A DNA stretch of 64,000 bases. Origin: Bacteroides sp. GM023 (GTDB lineage: Bacteria > Bacteroidota > Bacteroidia > Bacteroidales > Bacteroidaceae). Of the stretch, positions 25,779 to 33,673 are shown piece by piece; the first letter of the stretch is position 1, and each line of letters opens with the position of its first letter. A program made the translations under genes and the position numbers. Location of the stretch: NCBI RefSeq assembly GCF_014750685.1, contig NZ_JAAXGE010000002.1, positions 992,001 to 1,056,000 of the forward strand, in the 5' to 3' direction. The notes below the pieces were generated by a model. The model was given only the letters and a program-made list of their open reading frames with translations. It did not search any database and had not been told where the DNA came from.

Positions 25779-27242
25779 TTAATTATTGGGATAAACGTAC
25801 CCGACTATAGGAGGATCTACTCGGATCCATCCTCCATGATTATAAATAATGTTGGGATCTAAAGTTGTTAAGTGGTCATCATGTTCAGTATGATAATATT
25901 CATAAAGTGGAACTGTAAATTCTGTCATACTTTCATAAACATAGCCTAAAATCATAGATTTTCTATAGAGTGGATTCATTAAATCGTAATTAGGAATTGT
26001 TGTTGTGAAGAAATCTAATGTTATGTCATTGGTCTTATATTCGTATAGTGGGATACTTCCAGGTAGTTGTTCTGCAAGAATGTATCCATCATAGTTCCAA
26101 AATTTCCAATCTGGATAACGAGTTGCTATCCCATCATCAATAGTAACGAGGTGTTTTCGGCCTTGTCGACAGTCGTAAGCATATAAGATATTTAATTTGA
26201 GCTCTTTAAATCGAGAGTTGTCTATATACTTAAATACAGCCTGTTTTATCTCTTCCTTTTTCACTGGATCCGATATAAAATCATAAATAGGATAAGTTTC
26301 TTTCCAGTTAATGTTAGTAAGGCATGCATTACTTAAAGAGACAGAGTTTTCCCAACTTTGTACGTCTACGCCAGTAGGCATTCCTTTTTCTAAATCATAT
26401 TTAAGACTTGTACCATTGCCGCCATAAAATTGAACAAAAAGTTCTTTGTTCTGATTATCTTTAACTAAAGATTCATCTGTTTGAACAGTTCTTGAAATAT
26501 TTAAAGAAAAACCAATTCCAAACAATGCTGCCTTAAGTCCAGAGGCAACCGTCGTCTTTTTATGAGTTGCATCTTTTGTATGTGTAATAACAGATCTATA
26601 CATTAATTTGTAACGCCCCCCAATGACAAAATCAGTTAATACATGAGTACCATATCTTTCTATTAATCTATCAGGAGAAAGCCTTGCTAAATCTTCCTTG
26701 AAGCTTTCTGATAAGTATTGCGACAAGCTGCTTACTTCATCGTTTAATTTAATATATTTACGATTCCTAACGGCGTCTACACTAGCGAATGAATATTTAT
26801 CAGAATAGGCATATTCGGTTTTTAAATAATTATTATTGGTTATGTTTCCAGAGAAATAAGGTACTGTGTCAACTTTCTCATTGCCATAGCTCATATTTGA
26901 ATTAACATTCGTTTCATTTATAATGTCTTTTGTGTAATCTGAGGCAGAGTAACCATAATACATTTGATCATGTCCAAAAGAAGAAGTGCCATATTGCACT
27001 CGTTCATGCTTTTCTTGATCGTACTTTGTTATATTAAGCACAGGATTCCGGACAGATAAAGGATGTAAATATTCACCTGTCACATCATAACCATATCCTA
27101 ACACATCATACTTTTCATCACCAGCAGCTCTAGTTGTAGAATTCAATGAGGATTCAGAAGGAGAATTGCCTGGAAAGTCTTCAAGTTCTGAGCAAGAATA
27201 ACAAATGATTAATAAACAAAATAAACAATATCTTTTTCTCAT
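25779..27242 (-). CDS. MACPF-domain lipoprotein toxin (BSAP-like), copy 2
   Basis: A 487-residue lipoprotein: MRKRYCLFCLLIICYSC with lipid Cys17, then SELED, an acidic surface-export-type stretch. TTRAAGDEKYDVLGYGYD begins the conserved part, and YGTHVLTDFVIGGRY at 197-211 is the MACPF signature, at the same position as in copy 1. SDPVKKEEIKQAVFKYI ends the pore-forming domain. The C-terminal 130 residues hold repeats with IPLYEY and VPLYEYYHTEHDDHLTT, like the DUF5648-type repeats of copy 1 but diverged. It should be exported to the cell surface and could insert in target outer membranes. It is 117 nt downstream of copy 3 on the same strand; a dedicated immunity gene is not evident. Confidence 0.85.
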   Translation of the reverse strand: MRKRYCLFCLLIICYSCSELEDFPGNSPSESSLNSTTRAAGDEKYDVLGYGYDVTGEYLHPLSVRNPVLNITKYDQEKHERVQYGTSSFGHDQMYYGYSASDYTKDIINETNVNSNMSYGNEKVDTVPYFSGNITNNNYLKTEYAYSDKYSFASVDAVRNRKYIKLNDEVSSLSQYLSESFKEDLARLSPDRLIERYGTHVLTDFVIGGRYKLMYRSVITHTKDATHKKTTVASGLKAALFGIGFSLNISRTVQTDESLVKDNQNKELFVQFYGGNGTSLKYDLEKGMPTGVDVQSWENSVSLSNACLTNINWKETYPIYDFISDPVKKEEIKQAVFKYIDNSRFKELKLNILYAYDCRQGRKHLVTIDDGIATRYPDWKFWNYDGYILAEQLPGSIPLYEYKTNDITLDFFTTTIPNYDLMNPLYRKSMILGYVYESMTEFTVPLYEYYHTEHDDHLTTLDPNIIYNHGGWIRVDPPIVGYVYPNN

Positions 27243-27359
27243 AATATTTTATTTTACAGATAATAATTGAATATGATAAAAAAATACCATATGTTTCAGC
27301 TTTAAATAAGCAAGTTTTAAGTTTTCTCTAGATAGAGGCAATTATATATTTATTTGAAT

Positions 27360-28871
27360 TTATGGATTTATAACATACCCATCTATTCCTCCATACTCTT
27401 CCTTCCATTTATCGATGGCGTATTGCGCTGTTCCCCAATCACAAGTATACCAAGTATCTGAAGTGCGACGACTTTTTAGTCTATACAAAGGGCGGGTATC
27501 GTCATGTGAATTTGCATACAAGTATCCATCTATGCCTGAATATTCTTCATTCCATTTTGCGATGGCGTACTGTACTGTTCCCCAGTCAAAAGTATACCAA
27601 GTATCTGATGTTTTACGGCTTTTTAATCTATACATTGGGCGGGCGTCAGGATCGGATTCTGCAAGTACAAAACCTAAAAGACCTTGAAATTCTTCTCCCC
27701 ATCTGTTGACAGCGTAATCAACTTCATCTTTTGTATATACCCACCATGTGTCTCCTGTATTTTTACTTTTGAGCTGGAACATTGGTTTGAGTTTTAATAT
27801 TGGTCTTTTCTGATTATTGATATATCTGATTACCGCATCTTTAATTTGTTGCTTTTTTACAGGATCCTTAATGAATTCATAGATAGGATAAGTCTTATTA
27901 AAATTGATTTCAGTCAGAACACAATGATTCTTGTCGACAGACTTTTGCCATTCACTAAAGTCTAAGGTGTGATTTACGACTCCCTCTGATGATATGGTTA
28001 CTTTATGTCCATTATGTTGTCCTCCTTTTGTTATGACTTGGCATGACCAGTTAGTGTTTTTTCTTTGGTATGTTTCTACTTCCGTACTTGTCGAACCACC
28101 GGAGAAAGAAAGCCCGATTTTTTTTAGTGCAAAGGTTGCACCTGCCTTAGCTATGTGCGTTTTTGATTCACTATTTAGATTATCTGTAATAGTGGATGTA
28201 TAATAAGCGGATAAACGGCCTCCAACGAGAAAGTCAAGTAGGATATGCGTGCCAAATTCCTCAACAATGTCATCGGGAGAAGCTGTATTGAGTTTTGTTT
28301 TAAAATAGGTGGTTAGGTAGTTTGATAAAGTATCCGGACCTGCGTAGAGAATATACTGTTCTAAATGTTTGGTCTGATCCACTTTGAAGAATGTCTCCTT
28401 TGTTGTTATAGATTTCTTTTTTGTGCTTTCTCCATTATATGATGCTGAAAATGAATACGGAACTTCGCCCTTCTCTGTATCAACTTTAGCCATTTTTTCT
28501 GCGACTGACCCCGAGAAATTACTCTTCTTTATGACATCTTTCACATAGTTCATAAAGTTTTCACCAAGATACATATTGTCGTTTATTTCATTTACAGATT
28601 CTACACGATACAGCCCTCCGTTTTGTTTTACGAAGCTGTCTATGTTTAGAATTTGTAACTTAATCGACTGTCTTTCCAAATATTCTCCAGTGATGTCATA
28701 TCCATAACCTAAAACCTGATATTGTCCGTCTCCCATAGCCCTGGTAGTGGTCGTAACCTCTTGTGGTTTGTTCTCATTCGCTGATGCAAATTCGTCTTCC
28801 ATTTCACTGCAATTGCTAACTACTAATCCTAATAGGATCATAGAAATAAAATAAAAATGTCTCTTTTTCAT
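27360..28871 (-). CDS. MACPF-domain lipoprotein toxin (BSAP-like), copy 3
   Basis: A 503-residue lipoprotein with MKKRHFYFISMILLGLVVSNC (lipid Cys21) followed by SEMEDE. TTTRAMGDGQYQVLGYGYD opens the conserved part and FGTHILLDFLVGGRL at 206-220 is the MACPF signature, with Phe for Tyr. KDPVKKQQIKDAVIRYI closes the pore domain. The last 140 residues are three 49-residue repeats (RLKSRKTSDTWYT, then AIxKWxEEYxGIDGY), quite unlike those of copies 1 and 2. The repeats show at DNA level with a 147-nt period at about 27414-27708. A shared pore domain with an exchanged C-terminus suggests different target molecules. Confidence 0.85.
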   Translation of the reverse strand: MKKRHFYFISMILLGLVVSNCSEMEDEFASANENKPQEVTTTTRAMGDGQYQVLGYGYDITGEYLERQSIKLQILNIDSFVKQNGGLYRVESVNEINDNMYLGENFMNYVKDVIKKSNFSGSVAEKMAKVDTEKGEVPYSFSASYNGESTKKKSITTKETFFKVDQTKHLEQYILYAGPDTLSNYLTTYFKTKLNTASPDDIVEEFGTHILLDFLVGGRLSAYYTSTITDNLNSESKTHIAKAGATFALKKIGLSFSGGSTSTEVETYQRKNTNWSCQVITKGGQHNGHKVTISSEGVVNHTLDFSEWQKSVDKNHCVLTEINFNKTYPIYEFIKDPVKKQQIKDAVIRYINNQKRPILKLKPMFQLKSKNTGDTWWVYTKDEVDYAVNRWGEEFQGLLGFVLAESDPDARPMYRLKSRKTSDTWYTFDWGTVQYAIAKWNEEYSGIDGYLYANSHDDTRPLYRLKSRRTSDTWYTCDWGTAQYAIDKWKEEYGGIDGYVINP

Positions 28872-28985
28872 AATGTTGATATTTAGATAGTTAAATAAGA
28901 GCTATAAAATATAGCAAGTGAAAAAATATTCGAGAGGATTTTGTTGATTTTATTCTTGTGTCGTTATTTAGGTATATGCCACTAA

Positions 28986-29360
28986 TTATTCAATCACAAA
29001 TTCTCCGATGAGTTTTATGCTTGCATCTGAATAAAGTAGTTTATACTGGCCGGTATTAAATTTTTCCAACTTAATTATATAAGTTATCTGTTCATTGCAA
29101 GTTACTACGTCTTGATATACAATGTTATCATATTTGTCCTTGATTTGGATGGTTCCTAAATGTTCTTGACGCTTTAAGAACTGTACTTCAATATGGCTAT
29201 CTTCAAGAATAGCTACCATTGGAATGAAAATAACCTCTTTTTGCTGTTTGTCCCATCTTTTGAGATCTATAACTCTTCTTTTCTCTCCCGTCGGAGCAGT
29301 AGCTCCTATTGCCATAAATGAAATGACAATTAGCAGTAATGTACAACTTAACTTTCTCAT
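28986..29360 (-). CDS. DUF3244-family small secreted protein
   Basis: A 124-residue protein with a signal peptide (MRKLSCTLLLIVISFMAIGATA). The mature part has alternating strands: VIFIPMVAILEDSHIEVQFL, GTIQIKDKYDNIVYQDVV and TGQYKLLYSDASIKLIGEFVI. This is the immunoglobulin-like layout of DUF3244, a family common in Bacteroides and of unknown function. It lies between MACPF copy 3 and a TPR regulator, all on the minus strand, with its own -7 box at 29378. A role with either neighbour is not shown by sequence. Confidence 0.75.
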   Translation of the reverse strand: MRKLSCTLLLIVISFMAIGATAPTGEKRRVIDLKRWDKQQKEVIFIPMVAILEDSHIEVQFLKRQEHLGTIQIKDKYDNIVYQDVVTCNEQITYIIKLEKFNTGQYKLLYSDASIKLIGEFVIE

Positions 29361-29377
29361 ATCTTAATAGTTTTTTG

Positions 29378-29385
29378 CAAATTTA
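29378..29385 (-). promoter_or_regulatory. -7 element for the DUF3244 gene
   Basis: TAAATTTG on the minus strand, 17 nt before the start at 29360. It could also serve the MACPF genes downstream if no terminator intervenes; none was recognised between them. Confidence 0.5.
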
Positions 29386-29476
29386 TCAAGATATAGAAGG
29401 AAAAACAACTAAAATGCATATCTTGGCGTAGACAAACACATACTGATAATCAGAGGTTTAGCTTTAAATGCGTATA

Positions 29477-29507
29477 CATTGTATTTTTAGTCGATAAAAA
29501 TACAATG
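29477..29507. terminator. AT-rich hairpin after TPR regulator gene
   Basis: CATTGTATTTTTA (29477-29489) and TAAAAATACAATG (29495-29507) pair over 13 bp with a 5-nt loop. It begins directly after the stop codon of the minus-strand regulator gene, so it is probably its terminator, though it lacks a GC core. Confidence 0.5.
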
Positions 29508-29508
29508 A

Positions 29509-31203
29509 TTAATGAATGTTTTCAGTCAAATATTCATATAATGTAGTGTTGGCTGGTAATGATATATTTAGTTTCTGTCTGAGTCTAAGATGTCTGGTTC
29601 TGACGGAGTTGGTACTAATATTTAATAGCTTGGCTTCTGCATTGGTGTCGAACCCATACATGTATAAACAGCAGTATTGGAAGTCTTGTTCTGGAAGATT
29701 AGGGCATAAGTTATAGATATAATTGTAAAGAGCAGGATAAATAGATGTTATTTCCTTTGCAATAAATATCCATTGTTCTTTACTTATTAATGGCTTGCTG
29801 TTCTGTGGTATATGTTGATTTGCCAAGTATGATAATTTTTTATATATTGATGAATCTGATAGTAACTTGTTTTGTAGCTTCTTGTAATTAACTGATAGTA
29901 AACTTATTTCCTCTTGTATTTTATGATAATTCTCGTCCTTTTCTTTGAGTGCATTTATTTGATTTCTTTTTATTTCTAGCTTGAGCGAAAGGTTGAGTAA
30001 CTCTATTTTTATCTCGTTTAATTCGTTCTGTTGTTTGTGTATTCTATTTTTTGCTTCTTTTCGATATAATATATATCCTATTATTACTGAAAGTAAAATC
30101 GAGAAACAGATTACTATAGCATTGATATAGTTTTGTTCTTTGATTTTCAATGTATTTATCTCTTGTTTGATCTTCAGATGATTGTATTTAGTTTCTATAT
30201 TTAATATTTTGGATTGATTGTCGGCATTTATAATAGAATCTACTATGTCGGTGTATTCCTCTAGGTTCATAAGTGCTTCTTTATAATTTTTCTCGGACTT
30301 ATAAATTTGGTAATGTAGATATTTGATGCTATATGTGTATGTAGGATCATTTTTTTGTATTTTATGTAGTAGTCCCTTGGCTTTGTCTATGGAGTCAGAT
30401 GCAGTATACAGATCTGTTAATGCTATATAATTGGGCATTTTGTTTTTTCCAGTAGTTAGTGCTATTAATAGATATTTTTCGGCTTCATGGTAGTTCTTTT
30501 GCATTGCATAGATATTTCCTAAGGTATTACAAATTGATGCTTTTATATTTTTGTTTGTAGAGTTGGCTGAAATAGAATCTGCTGTGTGTAGAATATTTAG
30601 AGAATGTGATATTGAATCGGCGCATGCATACTCACGTCCTAAATCTCTTAATGCGCACGCGTAACTGTCTGTATTATTTGCTTTCTTAAAATAGCTAGCA
30701 GCCATTTTATACTTGTCAATAGCCTGTGTATGCATGGATTTTTCTTCGTATAGATCTCCCATGTAACTATATATGTATCCGATCTGATCATTTAGTTTAT
30801 TCTTTTGGGCTATTTCTAAAGCATTGGTGTATATGGACATACTCTTGTCATAATTTCCATCAACGGAATTAGAACGTCCTAGATAGATTAGGATTTGTAC
30901 TTGTTCAATGGGAACTCCATGTTGTAAGTACCATGAAGAAGCTTTTTCGAATTGTTCTGTTGGTAATAAGGAATCGAAGATTTTATCAGTTATTTTACCC
31001 GATAACATACACCAACGTGCAAAATTCTCATTATTCAATTCTTCTGGCAATAATATACTTTTCAATATGGTTGATGCACTATCGGGATTTATTTTCATGA
31101 CTCTTTCAACTTTGTCAAGTAATTTGTCGGAAGTTGATTGTTCTTTGCTACATCCTAATAGTAGGATGATAGACATGGAAATTATAGTTATATTTTTTTT
31201 CAT
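29509..31203 (-). CDS. Membrane TPR protein with C-terminal HTH (transcription regulator)
   Basis: A 564-residue protein of a Bacteroides regulator type. An N-terminal lipoprotein-like signal (MKKNITIISMSIILLLGC) is followed by TPR units to about residue 330 (for example GNIYAMQKNYHEAEKYLLIAL). One membrane helix (YINAIVICFSILLSVIIGYIL) comes next, then a coiled coil to about 450. The C-terminal part, AEAKLLNISTNSVRTRHLRLRQKL, is a LuxR-like helix-turn-helix. The layout places the TPR sensor in the periplasm and the DNA-binding part in the cytoplasm. It may control the adjacent MACPF or lipoprotein genes, which is inference from position. Confidence 0.75.
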   Translation of the reverse strand: MKKNITIISMSIILLLGCSKEQSTSDKLLDKVERVMKINPDSASTILKSILLPEELNNENFARWCMLSGKITDKIFDSLLPTEQFEKASSWYLQHGVPIEQVQILIYLGRSNSVDGNYDKSMSIYTNALEIAQKNKLNDQIGYIYSYMGDLYEEKSMHTQAIDKYKMAASYFKKANNTDSYACALRDLGREYACADSISHSLNILHTADSISANSTNKNIKASICNTLGNIYAMQKNYHEAEKYLLIALTTGKNKMPNYIALTDLYTASDSIDKAKGLLHKIQKNDPTYTYSIKYLHYQIYKSEKNYKEALMNLEEYTDIVDSIINADNQSKILNIETKYNHLKIKQEINTLKIKEQNYINAIVICFSILLSVIIGYILYRKEAKNRIHKQQNELNEIKIELLNLSLKLEIKRNQINALKEKDENYHKIQEEISLLSVNYKKLQNKLLSDSSIYKKLSYLANQHIPQNSKPLISKEQWIFIAKEITSIYPALYNYIYNLCPNLPEQDFQYCCLYMYGFDTNAEAKLLNISTNSVRTRHLRLRQKLNISLPANTTLYEYLTENIH

Positions 31204-31246
31204 ATATTCACTGTCTTTGGTTGGACATAATGCTAAAGGTATAATA

Positions 31247-31254
31247 CAAAATTA
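31247..31254 (-). promoter_or_regulatory. -7 element for TPR regulator
   Basis: TAATTTTG on the minus strand, 43 nt before the start at 31203. Confidence 0.45.
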
Positions 31255-31408
31255 ATAATTTAATGTGTATTATTCTTTTGTAGGTATTCTTTTTTTGTAA
31301 ATACTGTAAAAAAATATGGCAAATGTAATGATGCCAGACAAAGATTTAAAAGTGAAGAATGATGTATAGATTTGAATGAATTTTGTCGATATTTATTTTT
31401 CTAGTATA

Positions 31409-32230
31409 TTAATTGGGTTCTGCATAAAGCTGGTATTCGTTATGTATTTCTTCCTTTATTAATGCTATTTTGGACTTTGGGGTTATCCATATACATATAG
31501 GATAGGTGCTCTTTGGCTTATATATAAATAAATCATTGTATTTTTCTAATAAATCATTTTCTGTTTCGTAATGAATAGGTTGAGTGGAGTATAGTGAATT
31601 TATATAATCGGTAAATATCTTCTTACTTTTTTTAAGAAAAGCAGGTTTGTTATTTTTCTTCTTGTCGATAAGGAAGACTGTAACTGATGTCATACCTAGA
31701 TGCATATCTTCAAAAGTGGAAAATTCATAATCATTTAAAACGTCTACATATGAGACACCGTGTCCTATAGAACCTTTTATGTCTTTCCAATTATAGCAGA
31801 GAAAATCCTTGGTGTTTGTTATTTCTACTTCCGCTGTGTCACTGTATATTACCTCGTTGTTTTTATATCCTAATACGTAAGTCTTATAATTACCGGGACT
31901 AGTGAAAGTGTGAGACCATTGGCGTATAAAATTAGCACTGCCGGTTGTATGCTGAAATATTTTTAAACTACCATCTACATTTGATGCTTTCCATGTGATT
32001 GAATCATAAACATCGAATAAAGAAGACATAACACCATATTGGTCGGGAAATAAGCTGAATACGGTATAATCGAAGATGTTTTTTTGTGTCTCTTCTATCT
32101 CTAGGTCTAATGGAATAACTTTTTCTATAGTATGGTCACCCTCATCGGTTATTTCAGGAATAGTGTTGCTTGTGTCTGAACAAGATGAAACAAGTAGTAG
32201 GATGAATAGAATGCTAAGTAGGTTTCTCAT
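31409..32230 (-). CDS. Lipoprotein of unknown function with PKD-like domain
   Basis: A 273-residue lipoprotein: MRNLLSILFILLLVSSC with lipid Cys17, then SDTSNT. Residues about 65-135 contain DSITWKASNVDG and HTFTSPGNYKTYVLGYKNNEV, which look like a PKD/Ig-type beta domain (TFTxPGxYxV). The C-terminal half (YNWKDIKGSIG, TVFLIDKKKNNKPAFLKKS) is not recognised. It is transcribed from a -7 box at 32279 and stands between the TPR regulator and the HU gene. Similar lipoproteins occur as single genes in Bacteroides. No function can be given. Confidence 0.6.
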   Translation of the reverse strand: MRNLLSILFILLLVSSCSDTSNTIPEITDEGDHTIEKVIPLDLEIEETQKNIFDYTVFSLFPDQYGVMSSLFDVYDSITWKASNVDGSLKIFQHTTGSANFIRQWSHTFTSPGNYKTYVLGYKNNEVIYSDTAEVEITNTKDFLCYNWKDIKGSIGHGVSYVDVLNDYEFSTFEDMHLGMTSVTVFLIDKKKNNKPAFLKKSKKIFTDYINSLYSTQPIHYETENDLLEKYNDLFIYKPKSTYPICIWITPKSKIALIKEEIHNEYQLYAEPN

Positions 32231-32278
32231 GATGGTTTTAGTTTAGTGTGTTTATAGTCAAGTCTCTGATGACTTTTA

Positions 32279-32286
32279 CAAAAATA
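32279..32286 (-). promoter_or_regulatory. -7 element for PKD-like lipoprotein
   Basis: TATTTTTG on the minus strand, 48 nt before the start at 32230. Confidence 0.45.
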
Positions 32287-32358
32287 GGAAAAATATTTGT
32301 TTGGTGTGCTGATAAATGATTTTTTTTCTTAGGTCTTACTAATATGTATTCCGATCTT

Positions 32359-32514
32359 CATTTCTCATATTCTCATAGACTCGATATAAATAACAGATAA
32401 CTAATGTAATAGACTATGAGAAATACTTTTTAAAATAGGTATTTCTCATAGCTTTTCCGCAAAATGACGCTGATTTTGCTTATTTCTCATACTCGCCGGA
32501 TTTATTTCTCATAG
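32359..32514. repeat. ATGAGAAATA repeat cluster, HU 3' side
   Basis: Copies of TATTTCTCAT or its complement occur at 32359-32368 (first base C), 32416-32425, 32440-32449, 32481-32490 and 32503-32512. Two of them form a perfect palindrome with 13-nt arms, CTATGAGAAATAC (32414-32426) and GTATTTCTCATAG (32439-32451), around a 12-nt A/T spacer. The last copy overlaps the stop codon and final codons of the HU-like gene. A mirror cluster lies at 33431-33542 on the other side of that gene. Confidence 0.85.
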
Positions 32515-33113
32515 TGTCCCGGTCCTGCTATATAGATAGGTTGTGTAGGTTTCCCGATATTTATCAAGTTGCCTTGCGCCTTTAGCCGGCGGATTTGTCG
32601 GCTGGCCATGCTTTGGGTGAAGCAGCAGAGTGACTGCATATTGCTGCGGGTCAGTACGGGATGCGTTGCAAAATATTCCGTGAGTTTCCGGTCGATTTCT
32701 TCTTCTGAGAGAGAGGCGGAATGCGGTTTGTATTTCGAACGTCGCAGGTGGGTAGCCATACATGAACTTTTTAAATCCCTGTCAGCCTGGAAGCTGATCG
32801 ATTTCAGTTTTACTTTGTCCGCACGGGTGGTAAGCGAGTGTATGGGTTCGGTAGCTTGCAGCGTGATTTGAAAATAGCCGATTCCATCCAGGTGTACTCT
32901 TTCTCCTTCGCGCAGATGGTTGCCCATGCATCTGCTCAGTTCCATTAACATCGCTTCTACTTCCGCTTTTCCGAAAGTAGTTGCCATGTGGATTTCTCTT
33001 GCCAGTCTTTGGGTGGTGACATGTTGAAAATTAACCACTCTGGGGTGGTAACTTGGTTCTTCCCCTTCTTTTTCCGGTTGGGGATTCTTGTAAAACTCGA
33101 ATTGTATTGCCAT
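32502..33113 (-). CDS. HU-like DNA-binding protein with C-terminal winged helix
   Basis: A 203-residue protein. Residues 1-130 resemble the longer HU/IHF-type domain common in Bacteroides (TTQRLAREIHMATTFGKAEVEAMLMELSR, then GERVHLDGIGYFQITL). The HU arm is not typical. The C-terminal 60 residues (LTEYFATHPVLTRSNMQSLC, MASRQIRRLKAQGNL) look like a winged-helix segment. It is divergent to the BT4734/VirE gene, with 560 nt of repeats between them, and the same pair is common beside Bacteroides polysaccharide loci. It probably binds those repeats. A repeat copy overlaps its own stop. Confidence 0.8.
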   Translation of the reverse strand: MAIQFEFYKNPQPEKEGEEPSYHPRVVNFQHVTTQRLAREIHMATTFGKAEVEAMLMELSRCMGNHLREGERVHLDGIGYFQITLQATEPIHSLTTRADKVKLKSISFQADRDLKSSCMATHLRRSKYKPHSASLSEEEIDRKLTEYFATHPVLTRSNMQSLCCFTQSMASRQIRRLKAQGNLINIGKPTQPIYIAGPGHYEK

Positions 33114-33214
33114 TGCTATTCTAATTTAATAGTGGTTTATATGTTATGTTACTGATGTTGTTGTTTTATCCTGCCTGTATTATTTTATTTTCTTATCGGC
33201 ATTTCTATCGTTCT

Positions 33215-33300
33215 ACTCCAGTGGATAGAACTTTGCACTCTAGTAGACATAACTTTTTACTGTAGTGAACAGGCTTGTGCACTGGAGTGGAACGGTTAGG
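33215..33300 (+). repeat. Four tandem imperfect 22-bp iterons
   Basis: Units begin at 33215 (ACTCCAGTGGATAGAACTT), 33237 (ACTCTAGTAGACATAACTT), 33259 (ACTGTAGTGAACAGGCTT) and 33281 (ACTGGAGTGGAACGGTT). The exact 22-nt spacing, shared ACTNNAGTRR core and T-rich end are clear. Two helical turns per unit is the usual size for protein-binding iterons of plasmid origins. They precede both the HU-like gene and the VirE-like gene. Confidence 0.85.
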
Positions 33301-33428
33301 ATGTTCTTTCAAAGATACGACAATATCAGGTGGAAAACAAGTAAATACTTTATTGTTTTCATATAAATGATAGCTCGGTTTTATATAAGATAAGGTTGGT
33401 TGGCGAATGAGAAAAGGAAGATGGCCAA

Positions 33429-33542
33429 CTATGAGAAATACCTTGAAAACAATGAGAAATACGATTTTTAAAAAGTATTTCTCATTGTCTATTTGTTTGA
33501 TTATCTATGCTTTATCTGAAATTAATGAGAATATGAGAAATG
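33429..33542. repeat. ATGAGAAATA repeat cluster, VirE side
   Basis: Copies at 33431-33440, 33452-33461, 33476-33485 (inverted) and 33533-33542 (ending ATG). CAATGAGAAATAC (33450-33462) and GTATTTCTCATTG (33475-33487) form a perfect 13-nt palindrome around the spacer GATTTTTAAAAA. Arm length, spacer length and A/T spacer match the palindrome at 32414-32451, about 1 kb away. Confidence 0.85.
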
Positions 33543-33616
33543 AAATTAAAAAAAACTTTTCTAGTAGAATATGGAGTAAGTGTTTCTGAAAAGTTGTTTG
33601 TATGAAATAATTACAG

Positions 33617-33624
33617 TATATTTG
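33617..33624 (+). promoter_or_regulatory. -7 element for VirE-like gene
   Basis: TATATTTG, 49 nt before the ATG at 33674, with TTTG at 33597-33600 upstream at a slightly short distance. Confidence 0.5.
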
Positions 33625-33673
33625 TGCTATAATAATCGCCCTACACAAATATGCAGGACAAACTAAATAAGTA

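Larger units (their letters stand above)
33114..33673. other. Repeat-rich control region between HU-like and VirE-like genes
   Basis: A 560-nt gap between divergent genes. It contains four 22-bp iterons (33215-33300), an AT-rich stretch, four ATGAGAAATA motifs with one large palindrome (33429-33542), and a -7 box at 33617-33624. No gene is supported in it. The layout resembles an origin or a densely regulated divergent promoter. Confidence 0.7.

Noticed and set aside
27414..27720. 147-nt spaced direct repeats, considered as CRISPR-like or mobile repeats
   Set aside because: They are in-frame repeats coding for the 49-residue C-terminal units of MACPF copy 3.
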